From Streptomyces sp. NBRC 109706 (GTDB taxonomy: Bacteria; Actinomycetota; Actinomycetes; Streptomycetales; Streptomycetaceae): a DNA stretch of 64,000 nt. The notes beneath the pieces were generated by a model. It had not been told where the DNA came from. It saw only the letters and a list, made by a program, of their open reading frames with translations, and did no database searches. Made by a program: the position numbers and the translations under genes. This document shows positions 32,233 through 40,981 of this stretch, in pieces. The stretch is taken from positions 248,001 through 312,000 of the forward strand of contig NZ_BBOM01000007.1 of the NCBI RefSeq assembly GCF_000974485.1, read 5' to 3'. Every line of letters begins with the position of its first letter. The first letter of the stretch is position 1.

Positions 32233-33453
32233 TCAGTTGTCGTCCTCGTCGATCAGGAAGCCACGCATCGGCGACGGCGCCTGCTGCATCGGCTGCGGGC
32301 CCTGCGGCCTGACCGGAGCCATCGGCTGGGTCATCGCCGGGGACATCTGCTGCTGACCGCCGTAGGACGGGGGACCGCCGGGGCCACCGGGGCCGCCGTG
32401 CGAACCGTGTCCACCGCCGTGCGACGCCATCTGGTTCCCGCCGAGCGACTGGTGCCCGCCGAGGGTGCCGTTGCCGGGACCGCCCGTCGGCGCACCCGCC
32501 GAGGCCAACGAGGGCTGCGGGGACGGCGGCAGGGAGGGCGCGGGAGCGGCGGGCGAGCGCGGCGGCGCGAGCGAATCGTCCGACTGGCTCTCCAACTGGC
32601 GCAGCTGGCTCTCCAGATACGACTTCAGCCGGGTGCGGTACTCGCGCTCGAAGCCGCGCAGGTCCTCGACCTTGCGCTCCAGCGTCGCGCGGGCCGACTC
32701 CAACGAGCCCATCGCCACGCGGTGCTTCTCCTGCGCGTCCCGCTCCAGCGCGTCGGCCTTGGCGCGGGCGTCCCGCTCCAGGCCCTCGGCCCGGCTACGC
32801 GCCTCGCCGACGATCTTGTTGGCCTCGGAACGGGCCTCCGCGATCGCCTGGTCGGCGGTCTGCTGGGCCAACGACAGCACGCGCGCGGCGCTTTCGTTGC
32901 CACCGCTCGGCTGGGGCATCTGTCCCGGGCCGCCGGGGCCGCCCATCGGACCGTGCCCGCCCATCGGGCCCGGACCACCGGGGCCACCCATCGGCCCTGG
33001 GCCGCCCATGGGGACCGGGGCGCCCGGGTGTTGCTGCTGACCCGGGCCGCCGGGGCCGCCCATCGGGCCCGGACCACCCATCGGACCCGGACCACCGGGG
33101 CCACCCATCGGGCCTGGGCCGCCCATGGGCCCGGGGCCACCGGGACCGGCCGGCAACTGCGGCGGACCGCCCATCTGCTGGGGCTGCTGCGGCTGTGGCG
33201 GTCCCGATATGGCCGGCATCGGCCCGCCGGGCCGCTCCTGCGGCTCGGGTTTCCGCATGTTCTGTTGGTTCTGTGCGGCGGCTCGCGTGGCCGCGGCCAA
33301 CTTGGCGCGCAGATCCTCGTTCTCGCGCAGCAGCCGGGTCAGCTCCGCCTCGACCTCGTCGAGGAAGGCATCGACCTCGTCCTCGTCGTAGCCTTCTCGC
33401 AGACGGACGGTTGTGAACTGCTTGTTCCGCACGTCCTCGGGGCTCAGCGGCAT
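32233..33453 (-). CDS. divIVA: DivIVA polarity protein with collagen-like linker
   Basis: The essential coiled-coil protein that marks hyphal tips and directs polar growth in streptomycetes. It has 406 residues. The N-terminal membrane-binding segment is MPLSPEDVRNKQFTTVRLREGYDEDEVDAFLDEVEAELTRLLREN. A low-complexity linker (about 75-185) of repeated Gly-Pro-Met/Gly-Gly-Pro units separates it from the second coiled coil (about 190-300, ESAARVLSLAQQTADQ). The C-terminal tail is Gly/Pro/Gln-rich. The ATG at 33453 has GAGG upstream. The family usually has a Pro/Gln linker; the collagen-like repeats here are unusually regular. It heads the run toward the division genes, all on the minus strand. 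Confidence 0.95.
   Translation of the reverse strand: MPLSPEDVRNKQFTTVRLREGYDEDEVDAFLDEVEAELTRLLRENEDLRAKLAAATRAAAQNQQNMRKPEPQERPGGPMPAISGPPQPQQPQQMGGPPQLPAGPGGPGPMGGPGPMGGPGGPGPMGGPGPMGGPGGPGQQQHPGAPVPMGGPGPMGGPGGPGPMGGHGPMGGPGGPGQMPQPSGGNESAARVLSLAQQTADQAIAEARSEANKIVGEARSRAEGLERDARAKADALERDAQEKHRVAMGSLESARATLERKVEDLRGFEREYRTRLKSYLESQLRQLESQSDDSLAPPRSPAAPAPSLPPSPQPSLASAGAPTGGPGNGTLGGHQSLGGNQMASHGGGHGSHGGPGGPGGPPSYGGQQQMSPAMTQPMAPVRPQGPQPMQQAPSPMRGFLIDEDDN
32920..33150 (-). repeat. degenerate tandem repeats encoding the DivIVA linker
   Basis: Repeated DNA of about 12-15 bp (variants of GGCCCGATGGGC/GGACCACCG) lies inside divIVA and encodes the GPMGGPGGPGPM-type linker. Such slippage-prone tracts can change length between strains, altering linker length without frame change because units are multiples of three. 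Confidence 0.7.
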
Positions 33454-33502
33454 CTCTTCACCTCAGCATTGTTCGTCGGCATATCGGCAAGACCGTACTG
33501 GT

Positions 33503-33787
33503 TCACAGGCTGGCCACGACGTTGATCAGGATGTAGACGATGATCATCAACACGAAGAAGGACAGATCAAGCGCCACACCCCCGAAGCGCAGCGGAGGGA
33601 TGACCTTCCGCAGCGTCTTCAGTGGCGGATCCGTGACAGTGTAGGTGGCTTCCAGGGCGACAATCATGGGCTTGCCGGGATGCCATGAGCGCGCGAACAT
33701 CTGCACCCAGTCCATCACCAAGCGGAAGAGCAGCAGCGCCAGGAAGCAGTACAAGGCGATCAACAGCACTTGTTGAACGATGCCCAT
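33503..33787 (-). CDS. ylmG: YggT/YlmG-family membrane protein
   Basis: A 94-residue protein with two membrane helices (about 3-23 and 72-92) separated by a cytoplasmic or external loop (MQMFARSWHPGKPMIVALEATYTVTDPPLKTLRKVIPP), the characteristic YggT shape with the TDPPLKTLRKVIPP motif. In bacteria it lies next to sepF and ftsZ and is linked to division and to membrane organisation. The ATG at 33787 was chosen over one nine codons upstream because AGAGG lies at normal distance. Confidence 0.92.
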   Translation of the reverse strand: MGIVQQVLLIALYCFLALLLFRLVMDWVQMFARSWHPGKPMIVALEATYTVTDPPLKTLRKVIPPLRFGGVALDLSFFVLMIIVYILINVVASL

Positions 33788-33864
33788 CCCGCTGGTACCT
33801 CTCCCCTGGTCCATGCCCGGCCGGTCGGCCGGGGCACAACTCTGCTCTTCCGAAGCGCCTGCTG

Positions 33865-34488
33865 TCAGCTCTGGTTGAAGAACCCGCCCTCAGCGATACG
33901 GGCCTTGTCCTCCGCCGTTACATCGACGTTAGCAGGCGACAGCAGGAACACCTTCTGTGTCACCCGCTCGATGCTGCCATGCAGACCGAAGACGAGACCA
34001 GCCGCAAAATCGACAAGTCGCTTCGCGTCGGTGTCGTCCATCTCGGTCAGGTTCATGATCACCGGGGTACCCTCGCGGAAGTGTTCCCCGATGGTACGGG
34101 CCTCGTTGTAGGTCCTGGGGTGGAGTGTCGTGATCCGGTACGGCTCCCGCTCGGACACGACCTTGGGCATGATCACCGGCGCGCTCTTCTCCACGTTCTG
34201 GCGTTCTGGTGTGATGGAAGACACGGGAGCGATCCTCCCGGGCCGTCTGCTGTCCGTCAGCACGGGAGCGGGTGTCGGCTCCGTCTCCCGCTGCGCCGGT
34301 GGGTGCATCACCCGCGCCGGCTCCTCCGCGCGCTCCCTGGCGGGTGGTTCGTGCGTCGGTTGACGCCGATTCCGCTCCGGCTCCGGCTCGGGTTCGAACT
34401 CGTCATCGGGGCCGTACCCCGGTCGGTCGTAGCCGTCGTCCTCCACGAGGCCGAGGTAGACCGCCATCTTGCGCATCGCGCCAGCCAT
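33865..34488 (-). CDS. sepF: cell-division protein SepF
   Basis: A 207-residue SepF, which tethers FtsZ filaments to the membrane and is the main FtsZ anchor in actinobacteria, which lack FtsA. The N-terminus AGAMRKMAVYLGLVEDD is an amphipathic membrane-targeting helix. A Pro/Arg/Glu-rich linker (about 30-95) joins it to the globular C-terminal domain (PYRITTLHPRTYNEARTIGEHFREG, then VDFAAGLVFGLHGSIERVTQKVFLLSPANVDV). The ATG at 34488 has GAGGA seven bases upstream. It lies between ylmE and ylmG on the division-cluster strand. Confidence 0.96.
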   Translation of the reverse strand: MAGAMRKMAVYLGLVEDDGYDRPGYGPDDEFEPEPEPERNRRQPTHEPPARERAEEPARVMHPPAQRETEPTPAPVLTDSRRPGRIAPVSSITPERQNVEKSAPVIMPKVVSEREPYRITTLHPRTYNEARTIGEHFREGTPVIMNLTEMDDTDAKRLVDFAAGLVFGLHGSIERVTQKVFLLSPANVDVTAEDKARIAEGGFFNQS

Positions 34489-34618
34489 CGCTGCGTCCTC
34501 CGCTCTGTGGTGGATCGGCTTCGGCCAATTGGGCCGGGGAGATCCACATTAATCCGCAATCCGCCCGAATTGATCGGGAATGACCATATTTTCGACTGTG
34601 GCCCCTCGTTTGGCGACG

Positions 34619-35350
34619 TTACCCGAGGGTGGGTCGGACACCGAGCACCGCGCTGCCGACGCGTACGTGTGTCGCTCCCGCGCCGATCGCCTCCTCCAGA
34701 TCGGCGCTCATACCGGCAGAGACCATGGTGGCAGCAGGAGCCGTCAAGCGCAGGTCCCTGGAGATTTCTATCAGCCGAGCAAAGGCCGCCGAAGGGGAGT
34801 TGGCGTACCGACCGCTCAGCGGAGCCACCGTCATCAGCCCGGCCAGGCGCAGCCCCGGCGCCTCGGCGACGGCCGCCGCCAACGCGCCGACCTCGTCGGG
34901 GGCGGCGCCGCCGCGCCCCTCGCCCAACCCGGAATCCTTTTCCAAAGCCACCTGAATCAGACAGTTCAGCGAGGGGCGGGAGCGGCGCCCCACCGCCGCC
35001 GAGAGGGCGTTGACCACCTTTAGCCGGTCGATGGAATGCACATAATCCGCATACTCGACGACCGAACGCGCCTTATTTGTCTGCAACTGCCCCACAAAGT
35101 GCCAACTCAGCGTGAGATCGGCGCAGGCGGCCGCTTTTTCCGCCGCCTCCTGGTCACGGTTCTCGGCGAATTCCCGCACCCCGAGACCGGCGAGCAGCCT
35201 GACGTCCTCGGCCGGATAGGTCTTGCTCACCACCACCAGGGTCACCTCGGACCGCGCGCGCCCCGCGGCCGCACACGCACGGGTGATGCGCTGCTCCACA
35301 TGGGCGAGATTGGTGGCCAACTCCGCCTCGCGCGCCCCCGAATCCGTCAT
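34619..35350 (-). CDS. ylmE: YggS/YlmE-type pyridoxal phosphate homeostasis protein
   Basis: A 243-residue alanine-racemase-fold PLP-binding protein of the YggS/YBL036c family, involved in vitamin B6 balance rather than catalysis. Lys43 in TLVVVSKTYPAED holds PLP. Other landmarks are FAENRDQEAAEK, WHFVGQLQTNKAR, and the C-terminal VSAGMSADLEEAIGAGATHVRVGSAVLG. The ATG at 35350 overlaps the ylmD stop by ATGA (35347-35350). A 130-bp gap to sepF follows. Confidence 0.93.
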   Translation of the reverse strand: MTDSGAREAELATNLAHVEQRITRACAAAGRARSEVTLVVVSKTYPAEDVRLLAGLGVREFAENRDQEAAEKAAACADLTLSWHFVGQLQTNKARSVVEYADYVHSIDRLKVVNALSAAVGRRSRPSLNCLIQVALEKDSGLGEGRGGAAPDEVGALAAAVAEAPGLRLAGLMTVAPLSGRYANSPSAAFARLIEISRDLRLTAPAATMVSAGMSADLEEAIGAGATHVRVGSAVLGVRPTLG

Positions 35351-36078
35351 CGCGCCACCCACACATAGCTGGCCTGGCGTCCCGTGGTTGACGCGCGGCG
35401 GTAGGAGAAGTGGTCGGCGGACTCCCGGGTGCAGACCGGGGAGTTCGCGATATCGGTCACGCCCACCTCCGCCAGCTGCCGGCCGACCCCCGCCGGGATG
35501 TCGATGGCCGGCGTGCCCCAGCCGGTGGTCGCGCCGCTGCCGGGGACCGACTCCTCGGCCCGACGCCGCAGCTCCTCGGGAACCTCGTAGCAACGGCCGC
35601 AGATGGCCGGCCCGGTGCGGGCCACGATGCGCTCGGGGCGCGCGCCCAGCGCGAGCATCGCCTTGACCGTCGCCGGAACCACCCCGGCCAGCAGCCCCGG
35701 GCGCCCGGCGTGCGCCGCGCCGGCGACGCCGGCGACCGGATCGGCCAGCAGCACGGGCGTGCAGTCGGCGGTCAGAACGGCGAGCGCCACCCCCCGGCGG
35801 GCGGTGACCAGACCGTCGACCTCGGGCAACGGCCCCTCGGGCGCCGACTCGTCGACGACCGCCACCTCTCCCCCGTGGACCTGGCGCATCCATCGCACAT
35901 CGGTCGGCGCGAGACCCAGCGCGTGGGCGGCGCGCTCCCGGTTGACGGTGACCGCGGCGGGATCGTCCCCCACCGCGTCGCCCAAGTTCGCGGTGGCATA
36001 CGGAGCGGCGCTCACCCCGCCTCGAACATCGGTGAAGGCGTAGTGCGCGCCGCTCGCGGGGCTCTGTCGGGTTATCAC
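35347..36078 (-). CDS. ylmD: YlmD/YfiH-family (PgeF) laccase-domain protein
   Basis: A 243-residue protein of the Multi-copper polyphenol oxidoreductase/PgeF family, thought in E. coli to edit peptidoglycan precursors (removing L-Ser). Metal residues are in RQVHGGEV (His), LTADCTPVLL (Cys) and AAHAGRPGLL (His). It begins at a GTG that overlaps the ftsZ stop by GTGA (36075-36078), so it is translated with ftsZ. The dcw position fits a role in wall-precursor quality control. Reported activities differ (laccase, adenosine deaminase), so the biochemical role here is not settled. Confidence 0.92.
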   Translation of the reverse strand: MITRQSPASGAHYAFTDVRGGVSAAPYATANLGDAVGDDPAAVTVNRERAAHALGLAPTDVRWMRQVHGGEVAVVDESAPEGPLPEVDGLVTARRGVALAVLTADCTPVLLADPVAGVAGAAHAGRPGLLAGVVPATVKAMLALGARPERIVARTGPAICGRCYEVPEELRRRAEESVPGSGATTGWGTPAIDIPAGVGRQLAEVGVTDIANSPVCTRESADHFSYRRASTTGRQASYVWVAR

Positions 36079-37319
36079 TTCAGGAAGTCGGGCACATCGA
36101 GCTCTTCGACCTGACCACCCTCGTAGGGGCGGGCCGAGGGAACCTGCGGAGGGGTCTTCGCCTGGTCGCGGGTGGACTCGACGGACGGCTCGTGCCCCGC
36201 GTCGCTCTCCCGGTCGGCCAGCGAGGCCGGCTCCCGCCCGGACAGGGTGCCCAGGCTGCCGAACGAGGGGCGCTCGGGCTCCGGCTCGACCGCGCGCTCG
36301 GCGCCGAGCCCGGCGGACTCGTCCTTGCCGCCGTACGCGCCGAGCCCCTTGTCGCGGTTGCGGGACGGCGGCTGGCCACCGTCGAAGCCGGCGGCGATCA
36401 CGGTGACCCGCACCTCGTCGCCCAGCGCGTCGTCGATCACCGCGCCGAAGATGATGTTGGCCTCGGGATGCGCCGCCTCGCTGACCAGTTGGGCCGCCTC
36501 GTTGATCTCGAAGAGACCGAGGTCCGAACCGCCGGAGATGGAGAGCAGCACGCCCCTGGCGCCGTCGATGGAGGCTTCGAGCAGCGGGGACGAGATCGCC
36601 ATCTCGGCCGCCGCCACCGCGCGGTCGTCCCCGCGCGCGGAACCGATCCCCATCAGCGCCGAACCGGCCTCGGACATAACGGACTTGACGTCGGCGAAGT
36701 CGAGGTTGATCAGGCCCGGGGTGGTGATCAGGTCCGTGATGCCCTGCACACCGGAGAGCAGCACCTGGTCCGCCGACTTGAAGGCGTCGAGGACGCTCAC
36801 CTGACGGTCGGAAATGGACAGCAAACGGTCGTTGGGGATGACGATCAGCGTGTCGACCTCGTCGCGGAGGCTGGCGATGCCGTCCTCCGCCTGGTTGGCA
36901 CGACGGCGGCCCTCGAAGGTGAACGGACGGGTGACCACGCCGATGGTCAGCGCGCCAAGCGAGCGCGCGATGTTCGCCACGACCGGAGCGCCGCCGGTGC
37001 CGGTGCCGCCGCCCTCGCCCGCGGTGACGAAGACCATGTCGGCCCCCTTGAGGACCTCCTCGATCTCCTCGCGGTGGTCCTCGGCAGCCTTGCGTCCCAC
37101 CTCGGGGTTGGCGCCGGCGCCCAACCCCCTGGTCAGCTCGCGCCCGACGTCCAGCTTGACGTCGGCGTCGCTCATCAGCAGCGCCTGAGCATCGGTGTTG
37201 ATCGCGATGAACTCGACGCCCTTGAGACCGACCTCGATCATCCGGTTGATGGCGTTGACGCCACCGCCGCCGATACCGACGACCTTGATGACTGCGAGGT
37301 AGTTCTGCGGTGCTGCCAC
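36075..37319 (-). CDS. ftsZ: cell-division GTPase FtsZ
   Basis: The tubulin-like GTPase that forms Z-rings and sporulation ladders, 414 residues. It has VVGIGGGGVNAINRM near residue 13-27, the tubulin signature GGGTGTG at 103-109, and a T7 loop NLDFADVKSV that completes the GTPase site of the next subunit. A variable acidic linker (about 320-400) ends in VEELDVPDFLK, the peptide that binds SepF and FtsW. The GTG at 37319 (GAGAGG eight bases upstream) gives AAPQNYLAVIKV; upstream in-frame codons are not conserved. It has its own promoter region, described separately. Confidence 0.98.
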   Translation of the reverse strand: MAAPQNYLAVIKVVGIGGGGVNAINRMIEVGLKGVEFIAINTDAQALLMSDADVKLDVGRELTRGLGAGANPEVGRKAAEDHREEIEEVLKGADMVFVTAGEGGGTGTGGAPVVANIARSLGALTIGVVTRPFTFEGRRRANQAEDGIASLRDEVDTLIVIPNDRLLSISDRQVSVLDAFKSADQVLLSGVQGITDLITTPGLINLDFADVKSVMSEAGSALMGIGSARGDDRAVAAAEMAISSPLLEASIDGARGVLLSISGGSDLGLFEINEAAQLVSEAAHPEANIIFGAVIDDALGDEVRVTVIAAGFDGGQPPSRNRDKGLGAYGGKDESAGLGAERAVEPEPERPSFGSLGTLSGREPASLADRESDAGHEPSVESTRDQAKTPPQVPSARPYEGGQVEELDVPDFLK

Positions 37320-37416
37320 GTCGAAGGCCTCTCGCCTCGATTTACGTGTCGCCGCTCCGCGTGAAGCCGCAGCGCGCCGACTGATGCCGATGGGACGGAT
37401 GGATAAGCCGCCCCGA

Positions 37417-37568
37417 ACCCTATCGCTCAAGTTTAGGGTTACCTGTGCTTGCCGTTCCTTGGATTCCTAGGAACGGACACTAAGTCGATAAGTGGTGCGC
37501 GTTCAACGAACACGCCGAACCTCCCGTTTTTCTTTTCACCCTATGTGATCACGCCGCCGGTCAGTCAA
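37417..37568 (-). promoter_or_regulatory. ftsZ promoter region with two candidate promoters and an inverted repeat
   Basis: This lies within the 282 bp upstream of ftsZ. On the minus strand, TTGAAC (37501-37506) and TAGTGT (37477-37482) lie 18 bp apart. Another pair, TTGACT (37563-37568) and TAGGGT (37538-37543), is 19 bp apart. A third TAGGGT at 37417-37422 lacks a clear -35. CCGTTCCT/AGGAACGG (37452-37476) is an inverted repeat with a 9-nt loop. GACAC on the plus strand (37476-37480) overlaps the first -10 and matches the core motif of the sporulation regulator WhiA. Multiple ftsZ promoters are known in Streptomyces. Confidence 0.65.
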
Positions 37569-37601
37569 CCAGGGTGTGGTCGGCGCCGATGTGGCACCCG
37601 G

Positions 37602-38411
37602 TCAACCACCCGCCACAGCGGGCACGCTGGGGGCCTGGACGTCGAAGTGCCGGGCGTCTCCCGCCACGTTGAAGACGGCCTCCAGCGCCGTCGCCTTGGC
37701 CTCGGAGTCCTCGGCGCTGCCCCAGCGCACGGTGCGGTCGCCGGACAACTCCAGGGTGATGGAGTCATAGGAGGCGACCCGCAGCACCTCGAGGTCCGAG
37801 CGGACCGACTCGGGCAACGCGGGCAGCACCGAGGCGGCCTCGGCCCTGATCCGGTCCTCGCCGAACCGACGCCAGCTCGGGCTGTCACCCACCTCAAGCT
37901 CCAGCAGCGGCACCCCGGACAGCGCCTCGGCGTTCTCCGCGAACGCGACGCCTTCGTCGTCCACTTCGGCGAAGCCGTCGTCCGTGGGCTGCTGGAGGAC
38001 GGCCTCGCGTTCGACCACCTTGAGCGAGACGCCGTCCGGCCAGGCCCGCACCACCCGCACCGTGTCGAGACGGGGCAGGGCGGCCAGCAGCCGCTCGCTG
38101 ACGGCCCCCTTGTCCAGCGAGGCCATCGGGGAGCCCACCGGGACCGCCGCGGCGGTGAGGATCTGTTCCTCGGTCAACTCCCTCGGTCCCTCCGTCCAGT
38201 TCACCGAGACCCGCTCGACGCGCAGCCAGTCGGAGCCGAACAGCGCCCAGGTGCCGAAGCCGCCGAGGCCGAGCAGCAGCGCGCCGCCGAGCAGCAGCAC
38301 CCAGGGCTTCGGCAGCCAGCGGGGACGGCGCCCCGTGGGATCCGCCGGGGGCGGACCGGACTCCGACTGACGGCGGTCGCCGCCGCGTTCGGCGGTGGTT
38401 ACTCCGGCCAC
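37602..38411 (-). CDS. ftsQ: cell-division protein FtsQ
   Basis: A bitopic division protein of 269 residues, part of the FtsQLB scaffold. A Pro/Arg-rich cytoplasmic N-terminus (1-36) precedes a membrane helix at 37-57 and the POTRA domain (about 63-135, DWLRVERVSVNWTEGPRELTEEQILTAAAVPVG). The beta domain continues to the C-terminus. The GTG at 38411 was chosen over a TTG three codons upstream because of a GAGGGAG site nine bases away. ftsZ lies 282 bp downstream, and the gap contains its promoters. Confidence 0.93.
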   Translation of the reverse strand: MAGVTTAERGGDRRQSESGPPPADPTGRRPRWLPKPWVLLLGGALLLGLGGFGTWALFGSDWLRVERVSVNWTEGPRELTEEQILTAAAVPVGSPMASLDKGAVSERLLAALPRLDTVRVVRAWPDGVSLKVVEREAVLQQPTDDGFAEVDDEGVAFAENAEALSGVPLLELEVGDSPSWRRFGEDRIRAEAASVLPALPESVRSDLEVLRVASYDSITLELSGDRTVRWGSAEDSEAKATALEAVFNVAGDARHFDVQAPSVPAVAGG

Positions 38412-38434
38412 GCTCCCCAACTCCCTCTCCCTCG

Positions 38435-39526
38435 CTACGCCTTGCGCGCCGCGATCGCCTCGCGCACCATGCCGACCAGCAGATCATCCGCGTCCCGGCG
38501 CCCGAACTCGGCGGCGGCGTTGGACATCGCCATCAGCCGGCCCGGGTCGGTGAGCACCGGGAGCACGTTGTCCCGCACCCACTCCGGGGTCAGCTCGGCG
38601 TCGTCGATCAGCAGGCCGCCACCGGCCTTGACCACCGGCTGGGCGTTGAGCCGCTGCTCGCCGTTGCCCACCGGCAGCGGCACATAGGCCGCCGGGAGGC
38701 CGACCGCCGACAGCTCGGCGACCGTCATCGCGCCGGCCCGACAGAGCATCATGTCGGCCGCCGCGTAGGCGAGATCCATCCGGTCCACGTAGGAGAGCGG
38801 GATATAGGGCGGCATGCCCGGCATGGTGTCCAGCTGCGGCAGCTCGTTCTTCGGGCCGACCGCGTGCAGCACCTGCACCCCGGAACGCTGCAGCACCGGC
38901 ACCGCCGAGGCGATCACCTCGTTCAGCCGGCGGGCGCCCTGCGAGCCGCCGGAGACCAGCAGGGTCGGCAGGTTGGCGTCCAGGCCGAAATAGGAACGGG
39001 CCTGCTGCCGCATCGCGGCGCGCTGCAGCGTGGCGATGGAACGGCGCAGCGGGATGCCCAGATAGCGGGCGTGCCGCAGCTTGCTGTCGGGTGTGGAGAC
39101 GGCGACGAACTTGGTGTAGCGGGCGCCGATGCGGTTGGCGAGCCCGGGACGGGCGTTGGCCTCGTGCACGACGATCGGCACCCGTTGCCGCTTGGCCGCC
39201 AGATAGCCGGGCAGCGCCACATAGCCGCCGAAGCCGACCACGCAGTCCGCCTTGGTGCGTTCGATGATCTCCTCGGCCGCCTTGATGGTGCCCCGCAACC
39301 GGCCGGGGACGGTGATCAGTTCGGGGGTGGGTTTACGGGGCAGCGGCACGGCGGGGATCAGCCCCAACTCGTATCCCCGCTCGGGCACCAGACGGGTCTC
39401 CAGGCCGCGCTCCGTGCCCAGCGCCGTGATGCCCACCGTCGGATCATGTCTGCGCAGGGCGTCCGCGAGGGCGAGCGCGGGCTCGATGTGGCCGGCGGTC
39501 CCTCCGCCAGCGAGGACTACATGCAC
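38435..39526 (-). CDS. murG: UDP-N-acetylglucosamine:lipid I transferase MurG
   Basis: A peripheral GT28 glycosyltransferase of 363 residues that adds GlcNAc to lipid I, making lipid II. The N-terminal loop is VVLAGGGTAGHIEPALALADALRR. GGSQGARRLNEV is the C-terminal nucleotide-sugar loop, and LCRAGAMTVAELSAVGLPAAYVPLP is the family signature. It starts with GTG at 39526. It lies between ftsW (6 bp upstream) and ftsQ (23 bp downstream), consistent with one operon. Confidence 0.97.
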   Translation of the reverse strand: MHVVLAGGGTAGHIEPALALADALRRHDPTVGITALGTERGLETRLVPERGYELGLIPAVPLPRKPTPELITVPGRLRGTIKAAEEIIERTKADCVVGFGGYVALPGYLAAKRQRVPIVVHEANARPGLANRIGARYTKFVAVSTPDSKLRHARYLGIPLRRSIATLQRAAMRQQARSYFGLDANLPTLLVSGGSQGARRLNEVIASAVPVLQRSGVQVLHAVGPKNELPQLDTMPGMPPYIPLSYVDRMDLAYAAADMMLCRAGAMTVAELSAVGLPAAYVPLPVGNGEQRLNAQPVVKAGGGLLIDDAELTPEWVRDNVLPVLTDPGRLMAMSNAAAEFGRRDADDLLVGMVREAIAARKA

Positions 39527-39532
39527 CGATTT

Positions 39533-40933
39533 TCACCGCTCTCCGGACGGCGCCGACTTCACGCGCCGTCTCATCGTCTTTCTTCTCAGCCCGGGTCCCC
39601 GCATGGCCAGTGCGGCCCTGGCCGCCGGCTCGCCGCGCGCGAAGGCGATCAGCAGTCCGACGGCGAACATGGTGGGCAGCAGGGCGGAGCCCCCGTAGGA
39701 GAACAGCGGCAGGGGTACACCGGCGATGGGCAGCAGTCCCAGCACCGCACCGATGTTGATCACGGTCTGGGTCATCAGCCACGCGGTCACCCCTCCCGCG
39801 GCATACCTCACGAAGGGGTCCTCCGTGCGTCCGGCCACGCGGATACCCGCATAGCCTAGAGCCGCGAAGAGGCCGAGGACGGACAGCGTGCCCGCAAGGC
39901 CGAGCTCCTCCCCGGTGATGGCGAAGATGAAGTCCGTGTGGGGCTCGGGCAGTTCGCCCCATTTCTCCACACTGGCGCCGAGCCCCGAGCCGAACCAGCC
40001 GCCCGACGCCAGCGCGTAGATGCCGTGCACCGCCTGCCAACAGCGGTCGTTGGGGCCCGGATCGGTGGCGCCGAGACAGGCCAGCCGGTCCATCCGGTGC
40101 GGCGCGGTGGCCATGAAGAGCGTGAACAGCACGGCGGCCACCAGCAGGACGCCGACGAAGAGCCGGGTCGGGGCGCCGGCCAGCCACAGCAGCGCGAACA
40201 GCACGGCCACCAGGATCATCACGGTGCCCATGTCGCCGCCGACCATCACCAGGCCGAAGACGAGCAACGCGCCGGGCAGCAGCGGGATCAGCAGATGCCG
40301 CCACTGGGTCAGCAGCCCGCGTTCGCCCTTGCGGGCCAGCAGGTCGGCGCCCCACAGCAGCAGCCCGAGCTTGGCGAACTCGCTGGGCTGCAGCTGGAAC
40401 GATCCGCCAACGGCGATCCAGCTGGTGGAGCCGTTGACCTCGACACCGATCCCGGGCACCTGGACCAGCACCAACAGCAGTACGGCGAAGGCCAGGAACG
40501 GGTAGGTGAGCGCGCGCAGCAGCCGGACCGGGATCCGGGAGGCGACCAGCAGCAGCACGCCGCCGAGCAGCGCGGCGAGCAGCTGTTTGCGGAAGTAGAA
40601 GGTGGCCGGGTGCTGGTAGCGCAGCGCCTGGATCTGCGAGGCGGAGAAGACCATCACCAGGCCGAGCAGGGTGATCAGCAGGGCGGTGCCCAGGATCACG
40701 TAATAGGCCGTCAGCGGGCGGTCCCAGGCCTGTCGGAGCCGCTCCAGGAAGCGCGGCCGGCGCGGGGGGCGCGGCGCCGGCGTGCGCCGGGCCTGGCGCC
40801 GGGGCGCGGGGCGCGACGGGCGCGTGCGCTGGGCGCCGCGCCCGGCCCGGCCGGCCGGCGCTCCGGCGCGGGCCAGGGCGCCGACGGCGCCGGGGCCGAG
40901 GACGTGTGCCGTCGCGGCCGGCGGCCACCTCAT
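39533..40933 (-). CDS. ftsW: SEDS-family septal peptidoglycan polymerase FtsW
   Basis: A 466-residue polytopic protein with an Arg/Pro/Ala-rich 60-residue cytoplasmic N-terminus followed by about ten helices. SEDS landmarks include GLVMVFSAS near the start, a periplasmic QLQPSEFAKLGLLLW segment, and GEELGLAGTL with PLPLFSYGGSALL near the C-terminus. It pairs with the class B PBP encoded by ftsI further upstream. It starts at ATG 40933, 48 bp from murD. The basic N-terminal extension is a feature of actinobacterial FtsW. Confidence 0.96.
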   Translation of the reverse strand: MRWPPAATAHVLGPGAVGALARAGAPAGRAGRGAQRTRPSRPAPRRQARRTPAPRPPRRPRFLERLRQAWDRPLTAYYVILGTALLITLLGLVMVFSASQIQALRYQHPATFYFRKQLLAALLGGVLLLVASRIPVRLLRALTYPFLAFAVLLLVLVQVPGIGVEVNGSTSWIAVGGSFQLQPSEFAKLGLLLWGADLLARKGERGLLTQWRHLLIPLLPGALLVFGLVMVGGDMGTVMILVAVLFALLWLAGAPTRLFVGVLLVAAVLFTLFMATAPHRMDRLACLGATDPGPNDRCWQAVHGIYALASGGWFGSGLGASVEKWGELPEPHTDFIFAITGEELGLAGTLSVLGLFAALGYAGIRVAGRTEDPFVRYAAGGVTAWLMTQTVINIGAVLGLLPIAGVPLPLFSYGGSALLPTMFAVGLLIAFARGEPAARAALAMRGPGLRRKTMRRRVKSAPSGER

Positions 40934-40981
40934 GTCGTCCCCTCCTCGGGCCCGCGACGGCGGTCGCGGGCCGCCGGCGGG

